The translations under genes were made by a program, and so were the position numbers. Shown here one piece after another: positions 1 through 24,209 of a stretch of DNA of 64,000 bases. The notes under the pieces were generated by a model, which ran no database searches, was not told the DNA's origin, and saw only the letters and a list, made by a program, of their open reading frames with translations. How positions within the stretch are numbered: position 1 is the stretch's first letter; each line of letters opens with the position of its first letter. Location of the stretch: NCBI GenBank assembly GCA_030159075.1, contig BROG01000920.1:62001-126000 (forward strand), in the 5' to 3' direction. The stretch comes from Atrina japonica. Taxonomy: Eukaryota; Mollusca; Bivalvia; Pterioida; Pinnidae.

Positions 1-272
1 TGTAAAATAAATAACAGTTTGCAACAAACTGGTGTAACGACACATAACCCAGACCTATACTAGATACGCTTCTGACACGACTATACCAATTAACATCAGT
101 ATCCAATTTGCTAAACATGTTACGGTAACCATAACAAGATCTAAGAATACAATTTTCAGTATACTTGTCATATAAATACCGTGAAGCCAGTTCCTTTAAT
201 ACGTACGGATTTTCAGTTTAGTTATGAATTCTGTCGAGAATGAGCCAAAAATGAATCAGACACTTTGTCTGA
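1..272. other. Unassigned flank
   Basis: AT-rich DNA with no open frame, RNA gene or repeat that I can recognise. The retroelement remnant that begins at 273 may extend into it, but I see no conserved motif here. Confidence 0.4.
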
Positions 273-1000
273 ATGATTGTTGAAAAAATATCAAATTCGA
301 AACTAAGAAAATATAAAGCCACAAATAACAATACAGTTTTTATTTGCAAGACACATTACCATTGTTACCTATTAGATGAAATAGGGTTTAATACGAATTC
401 CGGTTATTTTACATGCGCACATAGCCCACTTTTAAAGGACGAAATTCTTCAAAATCATGTATCAGTGTGTCATATACTTACATTGGATACTAGAACTTTA
501 CAAAGCTCCCAGTCAGAGTCAACGTGATATCCAACAAACGTCCCATCAAACCTTTATCTTTACTCTTTACCAAAATACTAACAGCAGTTAAGCAATACTT
601 CACAGTAACTGTTGCATATTCCAGAAATGGTGTAAAGCAGTCGTGGATAATAAAAAGTTCCGAACAGTTTTTAGAAAAAATTCATAGCCTAGTATCAAAA
701 TATACATCTGTTCTACTCTTTATACAGCAATTCCGCATAGAAAATTAAAGGGGACTCTTAGCATCATCGGCAACTGCTTTTCTTTTTATTTTATTTTTAA
801 ACATATTTATTGCCATTAAACGCAAAGGATAGGTAACAAGTTTTAAGCCAGATATACCCGCAAATTTAATCACCTAGTCATTGGTTATTATGATACTTAT
901 TTCATCCAATACGACTCTGATTCAACATATAAATACACTGAGGTTGAAATAAAAAGATACTGGAGTTTTAATAGACATTATATAATATTTAGTCTTTGGA

Positions 1001-1412
1001 GACCAGAGCCCAAAGTCACCAAATTTACTCAGTACTCAAGCTCAACTAACTTTTCTTGATTTTAAGGAAAAAACAAGCAAAATTCATTCTGTTATTGGAC
1101 ATGTTTGTATATTGATGGTATACAATTGTAAATAATGGTGGAAGTTATTGCTCATTTGAAGAAAACTTCAGATATATCAAAAACTTGTTTGAATACGTAC
1201 TCACATTTTGAGTACTGTACTCAACGAATTTATTCATTTTTTACAGGAATATCATAAATGTGACACCAAAAGTTATGTGTGACTGATGTAAAATTATAAC
1301 ATGTTCACTATTCACTCTAATTCAAAGTTTTATGAGCGATTCTGTAGTCAAAGTAATAAAATAAAAGTTGAGCTTGAGTATTGGGTGAATTTTGTGACTT
1401 CGGGCCAAGGTC
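1001..1412. mobile_element. MITE-like element with 47-bp terminal inverted repeats
   Basis: 1001-1047 and 1366-1412 are inverted repeats of each other, 39 of 47 positions matching by eye. Both contain the core AGTTGAGCTTGAGTA or its complement. The interior has no coding potential. The element sits in the gap of the reverse-transcriptase remnant, so it probably inserted there. No convincing target-site duplication was seen, so the true ends may lie slightly outside these limits. Confidence 0.55.
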
Positions 1413-1723
1413 TTTCAGAAAACCTTGGACATTTGTGCTCCTTTATACATATGAAGCAGATTCTATTCATATGCTTCTGAAAGCTAGTGGGGGCCTATAA
1501 TTCGTCATTTAGATATATCGCCGACATTTTGTTAATTAACAATATCAGATGCCATACGTATGTAAATGCGATATATTCAAACGAACTCCTAAAAAATGCA
1601 CCACAAAATTAACACTTCCAACTTGGACATTTTACTTACTATAGACACAGGCGGGATATTAACATGCCAACCATTCTATACGACAAACCCGATGATTTCG
1701 GCTTTCCCATCGTCAACTTTCCA

Positions 1724-1811
1724 CATTTAAAGAGTAATAACCCTCCATCGCCAGCATATGGTTTTTATATAAACCATATTCAGGCGATGGAGGGATGTTG
1801 CTCCTTAAATA
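1724..1811. repeat. Inverted duplication inside the retroelement remnant
   Basis: Arms 1724-1764 and 1771-1811 are inverted copies (about 80% identical) around a 6-nt loop. Arm 1 is normal retroelement coding sequence (NFPHLKSNNPPSPAYG). Arm 2 is its reverse complement, placed before the coding sequence resumes. The intact-order copy at 62190-62250 lacks arm 2, so this is an added fold-back duplication. Confidence 0.7.
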
Positions 1812-2103
1812 TATATCACAGATGATCCGACATGCCAGACCTGTCCAAGATATGACTATTTCATGATCAGATGCAAATTGAGTACCGATAAGTTGTTGTC
1901 ATAACTTGATATCAGATAATACGTTTGATATCATGGTTTAGCAAAATTTACAGTAATTGTTGGTATTATAGAATTGTTTGCAGTAATTATGTTTATTCAA
2001 ATGAAATGTTGAATTACCTGTTCGATATGGATTGTTGGGTCGTCTTTGCCATCTACCAATTGTGACGAGTATTTTGTCCCTCACTTATTTCATTTGAATT
2101 TGA

Positions 2104-2295
2104 TTGCCCCATGGCATCTGATCTGGATTTTTACAGGTCCGTGCTTGTCCAATGGCATCTGATCTGAATTTTGATAGGTCCGTATTTGTCCAATGGCATC
2201 TGATCTGGATTTTTTTATAGGTCCGTGCTTGTCCAATGGCATCTGATCTGGATTTTGATAGGTCCGTATTTGTCCAATGGGTACCAGATTTGGAT
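2104..2295. repeat. Short tandem array, 4-5 copies of about 38-41 bp
   Basis: Units run from CCAATGGCATCTGATCTGG to AGGTCCGT(G/A)(C/T)TTGT, differing by small length changes. The same landmarks (GGCACCTGATC, AGGTCCGTGTTTGTCC) occur once at 62570-62620 in the other retroelement copy, so this is a local expansion of the retroelement 3' region. Confidence 0.75.
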
Positions 2296-2299
2296 ATTG

Positions 2300-4490
2300 T
2301 CACCTAAACAACCTGAGTGTTAACTCGAATAATTGCCCTCTCTGTCCACTAATTGTGGATCGGTGGACTATAACGACTGATACCTGAATGTTGATGTTTT
2401 AGTCATACTTGCTAACTCTCCCGTTTTCCGCGGGAGACTCCCGATTTTGGCCCTGTTTCCCGACCATTCTTTAAAAACCCATCTTTCTCCCGTATTTTAA
2501 TATGTCCTTCCAAAAACGATAGATGTCCCAAAATTTGAAAAATGACACGCAAGATTTCCACCGCATGGAACAATATACTAGCTTTCAAAAATGTTTTGTA
2601 ACCAATCAGAGGGTAGTTTGTATCCCTCGTTGTTGTTTGATTGGTTTTAGCTGTCATGGACTGATGGAGTACCAAGGGCAGCCTCGATGCCTCATATGGG
2701 GAAATAAGTTATCAAACAATAATTTCTGGAATTGATATCAATTTAGACAAAAGAAAAACAAAAATATATTTACTGTATATTGATTAAATTCCACTGAAAG
2801 GACAGACACCACCAAATATTTTCCCATAGGCCTCAATGCTAATTTACAAATTGAAACTTCAGGTCACTCTCACTCCCGTGTTTATTAAATCTGGGTCAAA
2901 TAAGTACCCTGTGCTGAAAGATCAATATTTTTGATAACAAAATATGCAATCAAAAGTATAGGTTGCCGTTGCATTTTTACTTCAAATTTTACTTTGTTTA
3001 AATTTTCGTTGTATTCCGCACCAAAGGAAAATATCTATTCTCATACGACCCTTCCCTTTAAATTTTCAACCGTCAACACTATAATTTCAAAAGTACTACC
3101 AATATTAATGTATCTTTTTTATCACCTTAATTTCACTTATTAATGACAAAACTAATTTTTTGGGTGTCCAAAATGTCTGCGCCCATGTTGTAAACAAAGC
3201 AGCTGTTTTTCCTATAATGCCTCATTTCAAAAAGCTTCTGCCGTTTTTCCCGCCATTTCCCCCTTACTTCTGATATGGTAAATTATCAGGGCAACACCAA
3301 ACCCGATCGATGAAAGATTATACTATATAATATACAATATAAAATCTCAGTAAAATTAACAAAAACAAAAATGAATTCACAGTAAATTCATTGATTCCGT
3401 TGCAAATGCTTGACAACATAGAATATTCTGTGATTTCCCCTTCAATAGTATACAGTACATGTAAAAGATACTTTTTTCTAAAAAAAAAAAAAACAACATA
3501 ACAACCCCCCCCCAAAAAAAGAAAGAAAGATTCATCTATATAATAGGTTAATAATATAATAAAATTCACAATTGAGATACATAAATTAGTTTACATATTG
3601 ATTGATAACAACTAATTGACATATTTTAATTTTTACATTTATACAAGTAATAAATTAAAATAAAATACTTTATAATAAATTGTGAGAAATAGCATTTAGT
3701 GAAATAAGAGCTGGTCGTGCGCGGTCTGACTAACCTCTGGAAATTTTTGTCACGCGTTGTCTCCTCAATGAAAATTTTCAAATGTTGGCAAGTATATTTA
3801 GTGTATGTGATTTTTATGATCAAAGTTTTGTACAGTATTTCAGAATAAAACTTTACAAAATATATTCGATGGATATCTACGAAATTCAGAGTATATCTTA
3901 TAATTTGGTACATTTCGTTTACAAAAATATGTAATTGTACATCCTTACCTAATTCAAATCCCCCACCTCACTTCCATAATTAATAACACTTTACATACAC
4001 GTCAAAGGCATATAATTTTACAGATATTCGTATAAGATATAGAAAACTGTTTACGACCTCAAAAGGTTCATTATTGTAATACCAATAACATTTTGGTTTA
4101 GTTTATTAAGATTCAAGATTCTTTATTCCTCTTTAGGTTGACAATTCAACATTGAAACCATATCATAAACATTTGAACATAATCAAAACTACAACTTTGA
4201 TGACATAAAATTATACCTATTTGTGATGCAATGCATATAACATCAAAAGCAGACTGAGGATTCAAAGTTGGAGTAGGCGCAAAAAAATTTGCAAAATTTG
4301 TTTTTAATTTTCCGACTTTTTATAGAAAATTAAGGGTTTTACAACTATTTTTTAAACTTAAGAGACACGATCTCCCCGGTTACTTCACATAATTTTTATT
4401 GTTGGATTAATTGTCAGGCAATATTCATTAGGGATCGTTTTTTATGCATCTAATAAAACAATATTTTTTTTTCCATTTGGGAGCCTGTAC
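2300..4490. other. Unassigned intergenic stretch
   Basis: No gene recognised. The part from 2410 to 3290 (starting CTCCCGTTTTCCGCGGGAG, itself partly palindromic) looks like a dispersed repeat, but I cannot name it. At 3480-3515 there are adjacent homopolymer runs of A and C. The remainder is AT-rich with only short chance frames. Confidence 0.4.
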
Positions 4491-4497
4491 AAGCGAG

Positions 4498-4672
4498 AGA
4501 ATCCAGTTACAATGTACCCAGAAAGAGACCATCAGCCATCCACAAGTAAACTGGGAAACATTCTCACAAAAGTAAGCTTAGGTTTCAGCAGGCTCGAACT
4601 TGTGCTGACAGAAAGTGAGAGACATGATTTCAAGCAAGATGCTCTGACCACTCAGCCCCTACATGCTGAGAA
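4498..4672 (-). mobile_element. tRNA-derived SINE, Ser/Leu-like head
   Basis: Reading the minus strand, GGGGCTGAGTGGTCAGAGC (A-box region) is followed about 50 nt later by AAGTTCGAGCCTG (B box). The long spacing is typical of class II tRNAs (Ser/Leu). The body then contains TTCCCAGTTTACTTGTGG and CTGATGGTCTCTT, which recur at 26284-26460 and 53496-53556. The tRNA-like part cannot fold as an intact tRNA, so this is a SINE copy. Confidence 0.6.
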
Positions 4673-5554
4673 AACCGTCAAACGAAAATATTTTTACCGA
4701 TATGTAGGGAAACCTTAATACATAATACTAAGTCAGTAGTCCAAGTCGGTAAAATCCAAGATATACGGACAAAGCCTGGTTGGATCCAGGGTTTCGAGTT
4801 AGAGGAAAGAAAGAGTATATAATTGTTTTCGCCGAGCGTTAAATATCTTTATTATTTCTTGTTGCTGTTTTATTATTTCTTTTTCTAAATCTCCCTATAG
4901 ATATAAAATCGTTAATCGTTTGTTATTTCGATTTATTTTTGTATAGGTCACTCAAAAAAAAATTTCAATGTCAAAAACCTATTTTTCTATAAAAAAAAAT
5001 TAATATTATCAAATAATGACAGAAAAACCCAAGTTTTGTTTATGAGAGCAAATGCAATTTTATGGACATGAAGTATTTCCTCATAATTAACAAAGGAAAA
5101 CAAAATAATGAAAATTACACTTATATAAAAACCATATCTTTGGGACACAGGCCCTACCTATACAATTTTAATGTTCACAGTGATGTAAACAACTGTTTAA
5201 CTTTAGGGCTATATTCCATATTTGTTCCTTTAAATGTTTGTGTTTTTTCTGTTTAATTATCTCAAAAACAATCCGTCCCGTCCGCGGACGCTAAAGTTAA
5301 ACAGAGAAAAAACTTGGAATGGCCTTACTTCAAGCAGCGATATGATTATAAAGCTTTATGTATCGTTGATATTAGGCCTATATCAACGTAGAGATCCATG
5401 CAAGCCATGTCTAAGTTAGGTGCGTAGTAATATCCGCCGCAACTTTTCCTGATCCATGTTCTAAACTGCCTATCGGAGTTACGTATAGGCCTTTAACTTG
5501 TACAGAGCACCATGACGATAGATGTATGCCATTACGCAAGTCAAACAAGGACGT
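4673..5554. other. Unassigned intergenic stretch
   Basis: AT-rich sequence upstream of gene 1 with only short chance frames. No recognised repeat or gene. Confidence 0.35.
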
Positions 5555-5562
5555 TGACGTCA
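5555..5562. promoter_or_regulatory. Perfect CRE palindrome (distal)
   Basis: TGACGTCA is the full cAMP-response-element palindrome bound by CREB/ATF family bZIP factors. It lies 313 nt before the gene 1 start codon, in a locally CpG-containing stretch. Confidence 0.45.
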
Positions 5563-5847
5563 TCATTCTGGCTGGTGCGATGACTCTATCGCCGGATGTC
5601 GAAAGATAGATTGCTAAATCCATTTAAACATAGGGAAATTCCTGAATTGTGAATACGTAAGAATAAAAGCAATACGATTAATGACCTTTAAAAAAAACCT
5701 GCACGCACTCAATGTGATTTAAAATGTTTATTAAGTACACTATTGCTAGATATTTCCAAAATATTCATTTTTAAATACGAAGCGTCTCAGAGAAAAGAGG
5801 TCAACTTTGTTTACCTCCCTTCATATTAAATGGAATGCGCTGTGTAG

Positions 5848-5855
5848 TGACGTCA
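5848..5855. promoter_or_regulatory. Perfect CRE palindrome (proximal)
   Basis: A second exact TGACGTCA, 19 nt before the gene 1 ATG. At this distance it would sit in the core promoter or the 5' untranslated region. With the copy at 5555 it suggests CREB/ATF control of gene 1; factor binding is inference. Confidence 0.5.
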
Positions 5856-5874
5856 TCGGTAAAACAGAAACAAG

Positions 5875-18477
<12,603 letters not shown>

Positions 18478-18925
18478 GATATTGAAATCCATTTAATGTG
18501 TTTTGAACAATATACATCGGTGTATTAAAGAGTATTCTGTGATATTAAACATGTGGAATCACAATCATTAAACTAGAAGGCTTTTGTATATGAATTAACT
18601 GCTTGAATTATATTTTTTTGGTAAACTCTGATCCCTTCTTTTCTTCCTCTCACTTTCTTTCTTATTCCTATACTGTAAATGAAGAAATATTATTATGGGA
18701 ATAATTTTTGTGATGAAGAGAAACTTGAGAGTCATCATCAATATTTACTCAACACAAATATGTAGATATTTTATTACAACTTCATTTTTTTGCATAAATT
18801 AACCCCATTTGAAGAGTTTTGAATAGAAAAATTACAAAATTTATCCCAATGAATATTTCTACACTTGCAGTAAATTTAGAACTTGGCAAGTCCTTTAATA
18901 TCATCTTGGCACTATAAATAGTTTG

Positions 18926-18931
18926 AATAAA
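18926..18931 (+). promoter_or_regulatory. Candidate polyadenylation signal, gene 1
   Basis: AATAAA 449 nt after the gene 1 stop. Another AATAAA is at 19344-19349. Which one is used cannot be told from sequence. Confidence 0.3.
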
Positions 18932-19496
18932 AATGACTTTACCATGTTAGCATTTGTACTTCAGTTTTGGATACTATACTTTAAATTGTTATTAAAACAT
19001 TCTGTGATATGTATAATTCATGTCTCAAAGCAATGTGAGCTGTAACTTCTTTGTCATAATAACTTTATGTGGATAAGAGGTTGTATTGTATTCATAGTAT
19101 TAATAATGATTATATCAGAAATTTTATCACCACATATACCAGTTTTTGTCACTTATCTATTTAACAGATATTTCAGGTTATACAAAAGTTTTGTTTTTCC
19201 AGTTACTCCACCAAGCTTATGGTATATATTTTTGAAGCAGCTTTGCTGACTCAAGCAAATTCTGAAAATCAAGCAGTTAATGCTGTTGAAGAATGTCTTT
19301 CATGTAATTATGGGAAACAATCAATGGAATTCAGTTAAACATAAATAAAGTCAAAAAAGCTCATTTAGAGTGAAAATGATAAAAGATACAGCTCACATTG
19401 CCTATAATACTTGGTGATATCTGGTGTTGCTATATACAAAGTTTTTACTGTTTTGACAGTGAAACTTCTCTGGAGATGCCATCCCATCTCCCACTT

Positions 19497-19499
<3 letters not shown>

Positions 19500-19551
<52 letters not shown>

Positions 19552-19573
19552 TAGACATATATATATATATATA
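19500..19573. repeat. (TA)n tract, left flank of the 603-bp element
   Basis: TA dinucleotides with one interruption (GACATAGACA near 19549-19558). Confidence 0.9.
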
Positions 19574-20173
19574 GGGCCAGTAATTATCCGGGATCATGGA
19601 ATCGCGGATGGAATCACAAAAATCTGAAATGGAATTTGAATTTCTGAAAAATCTTTTCAAAAAGCCAACACCGTATAAAATTGTGAACTTATTTCTGTTT
19701 CTGTGTGTTATAGACGGCATTCACTTTATTGACAACTTTTTCTCACGTAATTTGCATCAATTTTTGTATTTAATCCTCATTATTTCTTGCATTGAAGCAG
19801 AGACATAACCACACCTTCACAACATCAGAAGATGGCATTCTCATTCGTGTCGTGTTAACATACCTATCATCTTTATAATTAATAGTATAATTTCACCATG
19901 TAAATCTCTTAAAAAGTTTTGCAACATACCGCTTGACAGCAGGTTTTCGGTAACAACAAAACACATATACAGAGCACATCTTTAAACTGACTTTTTGACA
20001 GCAATATGGCTGAACTTAGTACTGCAGAATATTAAAGGTATCATTATGAGTCTATCGATTATTAAATATTCTTTATCTGCTTTATGCGTTTTAGTATTTA
20101 TCTAATGAAACCTGTAAAAAATGGAATTTACCTAATCTTGAATTGAGGCAAATTTTAAATGGAAAATCACTGG

Positions 20174-20176
<3 letters not shown>
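19574..20176. mobile_element. Candidate TIR element inserted in a (TA)n tract
   Basis: It starts GGGCCAGTAATT and ends AAATCACTGGCCC, inverted terminal repeats, with a long (TA)n tract directly against each end. That fits an element with TA target preference landing in a microsatellite, which then flanks both sides. It contains a 70-codon open frame (19596-19808) with no recognised motif. Non-autonomous if real. Confidence 0.55.
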
Positions 20177-20267
<91 letters not shown>

Positions 20268-20268
20268 T
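20177..20268. repeat. (TA)n tract, right flank of the 603-bp element
   Basis: About 45 TA dinucleotides with one C interruption near 20252. Confidence 0.9.
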
Positions 20269-20269
20269 C

Positions 20270-21255
20270 TTTTAAATGAGATGTTTGTAAAGGATTTCTT
20301 CAATTTATGTACTGTACTGGTCACTGACCAATTCTCGCCAACTCGAGTTTTTTCACTTGATATTTTCTGGTTTGTTGAAGAAATAATTTTTACTTTCTGT
20401 TGGTTAGTCAAAACAGGGTCTTGTCTTGGAAACACAAAAAAAAAATCAGAAAATATGTGTGTGTTTGCACGTTCTATGCCAATTCAAAGCAGTTGGTGAG
20501 AGTTGATAGTTGGCGAGAATAGGTTGATGACCTTCATACATGAAAGTATATGTGGTATAACTATTTTTTTCAAATGTGCTTTTGCATGACATATGGTCGT
20601 ATACAAAAAGTGCTCTTTCAATACAGTCTATATGTACATGTATTACTCAATAAGAGATCCATGAATGGTAATTTTATTTGTTTTGAAAGCATGATTAATT
20701 TAACAATTCTAGACCTAAGTTAACTTTCAAATATTGTGAAGACTTGATAGTCAAATACTCCAACATTGTATATTTTACAAAACTTTATCCCCGAGTGACC
20801 TTAATTTAGTACAAACTTTAATATATAGTTGTTTAATAGTTATATTCAGTATTAAAGCATTTGGTTGTAGAAGTATATGTGGAAGTTTGACTTAGATTTA
20901 AGATTTTGTAATTGTTTTGGAGGGTCAGTCCTGCAGCAGGTAGTGTAGGCAGCTCTACTAAGCACAAGATTACTTTACACTTGAGAAAGTATGATTTTTG
21001 GCCAAACCTTTTTATCTGTAAAATATTTCCTTTGATACAGGTACATGTAATTATGACTTTTGTGTGATAAGTGTAAAATTTTACTAACATTTTCATGCTT
21101 AGAGACATGTATATTGTTTGAAATGTTATTTACTGTTTTGCACAAAATGAATATGTAAATATAGTGCAAACAGATTTGTCAAAACTGCGCAATAGAACAA
21201 TCATAATGTGCATATTGTCTTACCGGGGTAAAATTAAACTGAGAATCTGTCATAA
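20270..21255. other. Unassigned intergenic stretch
   Basis: No gene or recognised element. Short chance frames only. Confidence 0.4.
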
Positions 21256-21261
21256 AAACAA

Positions 21262-21500
21262 GTCATTCAACAGTGATAGCATGTGTAGGCAAGTATCTTT
21301 TAACAGTGGTGACATATGTAGGCAAATGTCATTTAACAGTGGTGGCATATGTAGGCAAGTGTCATTTAACAGTGGTGGCATATGTAGGCAAATGTCATTT
21401 AACAGTGGTGGCATATGTAGGCAAGTGTCATTTAACAGTGGTGGTACTTGTAGGCAAGTGTTGTTTAACATTGTTGCAAGTGTAGGCAAGTGGTTTAACA
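21262..21500. repeat. 33-bp minisatellite, 7 copies
   Basis: Unit GGTGGCATATGTAGGCAAGT plus GTCATTTAACAGT. Because 33 is a multiple of 3, several frames stay open (for example an 11-residue SFNSGGICRQV repeat), but nothing suggests expression. Confidence 0.92.
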
Positions 21501-21529
21501 ATGGTGTCTAGTGAAAGACAGTATGTGAC

Positions 21530-22165
21530 GTATAGAAGTAAAACAGTATGTGACATAGGTCCCACAATACTTGTTGCATGACATAGTATTTAGGGATGTG
21601 ACATACAGTGTAAGACAATATGACATAAAGGAGTAAGACATAATATTACATACAGCACTTAGTGCATGACATAGAATTTAGACAAGTGACATACAGCACT
21701 TAGTGCATGACATGGAATTTAGACAAGTGACATATAGTACTTGGTGCATGACAGAATTTAGACAAGTGACATCCAGCACTGAGTGCATGACATAGAATTT
21801 AGACAAGTAACATACAGCACTTGGTGCATGACAGAATTTAGACAAGTGACATCCATCACTGAGTGCATGACATAGAATTTAGACAAGTGACATACAGCAC
21901 TTGGTGCATGACAGAATTTAGACAAGTGACATCCATCACTGAGTGCATGACATAGAATTTAGACAAGTGACATATAGTACTTGGTGCATGACAGAATTTA
22001 GACAAGTGACATCCATCACTGAGTGCATGACATAGAATTTAGACAAGTGACATACAGCACTTGGTGCATGACATAGAATTTAGACATGTGACAAAGACAG
22101 TATGTAACATAGGAGTAAGACAGTGTGACTTACAGCACTTAGTGCATGACATAGTATCTAGGGAA
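21530..22165. repeat. About 40-bp minisatellite, about 15 copies, dimeric
   Basis: Two alternating forms: GACATAGAATTTAGACAAGT + GACATACAGCACTTGGTGCAT, and GACAGAATTTAGACAAGTGA + CATCCATCACTGAGTGCAT. The alternation at 21740-22060 gives a higher-order period of about 80 bp. Confidence 0.9.
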
Positions 22166-22509
22166 GTGACATATAGCAGGCGACCGAATGTGACATATAG
22201 ATATTCTGACATGATATGACAAATAATAGTCAGTGTGCATGACTGACAGCATTCTGATCAGACAAACATTACTTATGTAGAGCATGACATAGAAGACAGA
22301 CATTGACATGACATGCAGTATTTAGAATGCATGGCATGTCATATGAATGACATACATAGACATACTTTAATTATCTTGTATAGCTATACATTAAGCAGGA
22401 ATCATTGTACATGTCACAGGCATAAAGCAATGAGGTATAGAGGAGTACACAGGTGTTCATGATTTATGTGATTCAGCATTGTAGGGTTAGACTCTGTACT
22501 TTAAACTTT

Positions 22510-22975
22510 AGACTGCATGGCAATACAGCAGTGAGACACATGTGTATACATATTCAGTCCTCTGACTGTGTATGATGACTGGAGTAAGACACACGTGTAT
22601 AAGTTATTTAGTCTTCTGACTGTATGATGACTGCAGTGAGACACATGTGTATAAGTTATTTAGTCCCCTGACTGTATGATGACTGCAGTGAGACACATGT
22701 GTATAAGTTATTTAGTCCTCTGACTGTGTATGCAGTGAGACACGTGTATAAGTTATTTAGTCCTCTGACTGTGTATGCAGTGAGACACATGTATAAGTTA
22801 TTTAGTCCTCTGACTGTGTATGATGACTGCAGTGAGACACAGATGTGTATAGGCATTTAGTTCTCTGTGTGACAAGACTGCAGTGAGACACATGTGTATA
22901 AGTATTTAGTCCTTTGACTGTGTATGATGACTGCAGTGAGACGCAGATGTTTATGAATATTTAGTCCTCTAACTG
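22510..22975. repeat. About 40-55-bp minisatellite, about 8 copies
   Basis: Units contain GCAGTGAGACACATGTGTAT, AAGTTATTTAGTCCTCTGAC and TGTGTATGATGACT. Copies differ by loss of the TGATGACT part. Confidence 0.9.
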
Positions 22976-23324
22976 TTTGTGAAAAGGTTATAAGCCAAAG
23001 ATTTTTGTTGGATGATATTTATATGCAAAATAACTTCAGTGAGACAAAGTGCAAGAAGTTCAATTATTAAGTTAATGTAATGCAAGCAGAGTACATTATA
23101 AATAGTAGGGGTAAAGTTAATGACATACTGCAGGCAGAGGGTAATATACTTGACATACTGTAGTCAGAGTACATTTTTCAGAGTACGGTTATATTACATG
23201 ACATACTTGGTTGTATCACATGACATACTTGGTTGTATAACTATCACATGACATAATATAGTCAGAATACATGTAACAGGCAGAGAAGGCTACATTATAC
23301 ATGTGCACACATTAGGGGTATATC

Positions 23325-24200
23325 ACATAGCATGCAACAGACAGAGTACATGATACATGATAAGGGGTATAGCACATAGCATGCAACAGACAGAGTACAT
23401 GATAAGGGGTATAGCACATAGCATGCAACAGACGGAGTACATGATACATGCTAAGGGGTATAGCACATAGCATGCAACAGACGGAGTACATGATACATGC
23501 TAAGGGGTATAGCACAGAGCATGCAACAGACAGAGTACATGATAAGGGGTATAACACATAGCATGCAACAGACAGAGTACATGTACATGATACATGATAA
23601 GGGGTATAGCACATAGCATGCATCAGATGGAGTACATGATACATGATAAAGGGGTATAACACATAGCATGCAACAGATGGAGTACATGATAAGGGGTATA
23701 GCACATAGCATGCATCAGATGGAGTACATGATACATGATAAGGGGTATAACACATAGCATGCAACAGATGGAGTACATGATAAGGGGTATAGCACATAGC
23801 ATGCATCAGATGGAGTACATGATACATGATAAGGGGTATAACACATAGCATGCAACAGATGGAGTACATGATACATGATAAGGGGTATAACACATAGCAT
23901 GCAACAGATGGAGTACATGATAAGGGGTATAGCACATAGCATGCATCAGATGGAGTACATGATAAGGGGTATAACACATAGCATGCATCAGGAGAGGTAC
24001 ATGATTAGGGGTATTGCACATAGCATGCAACAGACAGAGTACATGATATATGATAAAGGGGTATAGCACATAGCATGCAACAGGAGAGGTACATGATGCA
24101 TGATAAGGGGTATAACACAGCATGCATCAGGAGAGGTACATGATAGGGAGTATAACACATAGTATGCAACAGATAGAGAAGATGATACATGATAAGGAGT
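23325..24200. repeat. 36-50-bp minisatellite, about 20 copies
   Basis: Units contain AAGGGGTATAGCACATAGCA, TGCAACAGACGGAGTACATG and an optional ATACATG insertion. Minus-strand frames stay open (221 codons at 23312-23977) only because the unit lacks the complements of stop codons. Confidence 0.93.
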
Positions 24201-24209
24201 ATAGCACAT

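Larger units (their letters stand above)
273..2040 (+). pseudogene. Decayed reverse-transcriptase retroelement, interrupted
   Basis: Broken coding region of a non-LTR or Penelope-type reverse transcriptase. An N-terminal part runs through 273-527 and, after a frameshift, 524-748; it includes SRNGVKQSWIIKSSEQFLEK, a segment characteristic of a reverse-transcriptase family common in marine invertebrates. The middle is missing. Homology resumes at about 1505 with FRYIADILLINN at 1508-1543, which aligns with the catalytic YIDD box but reads YIAD, so one catalytic aspartate is gone. After another frameshift comes YDKPDDFGFPIVNFPHL at 1675-1725. Downstream to about 2040 it matches the second copy at 62152-62640. 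A MITE-like insertion (1001-1412) lies in the gap. Several stops and shifts make it non-functional. The exact clade is inference from remembered motifs. Confidence 0.65.

Noticed and set aside
21164..21511. 115-codon frame with 11-residue repeats
   Set aside because: 33-bp minisatellite; alternative frames on both strands are equally open.
23312..24123. Minus-strand frames up to 221 codons (Cys/Tyr/Pro/Leu-rich repeats)
   Set aside because: Read-through of a tandem array with no start context, no domain and several equally open overlapping frames.
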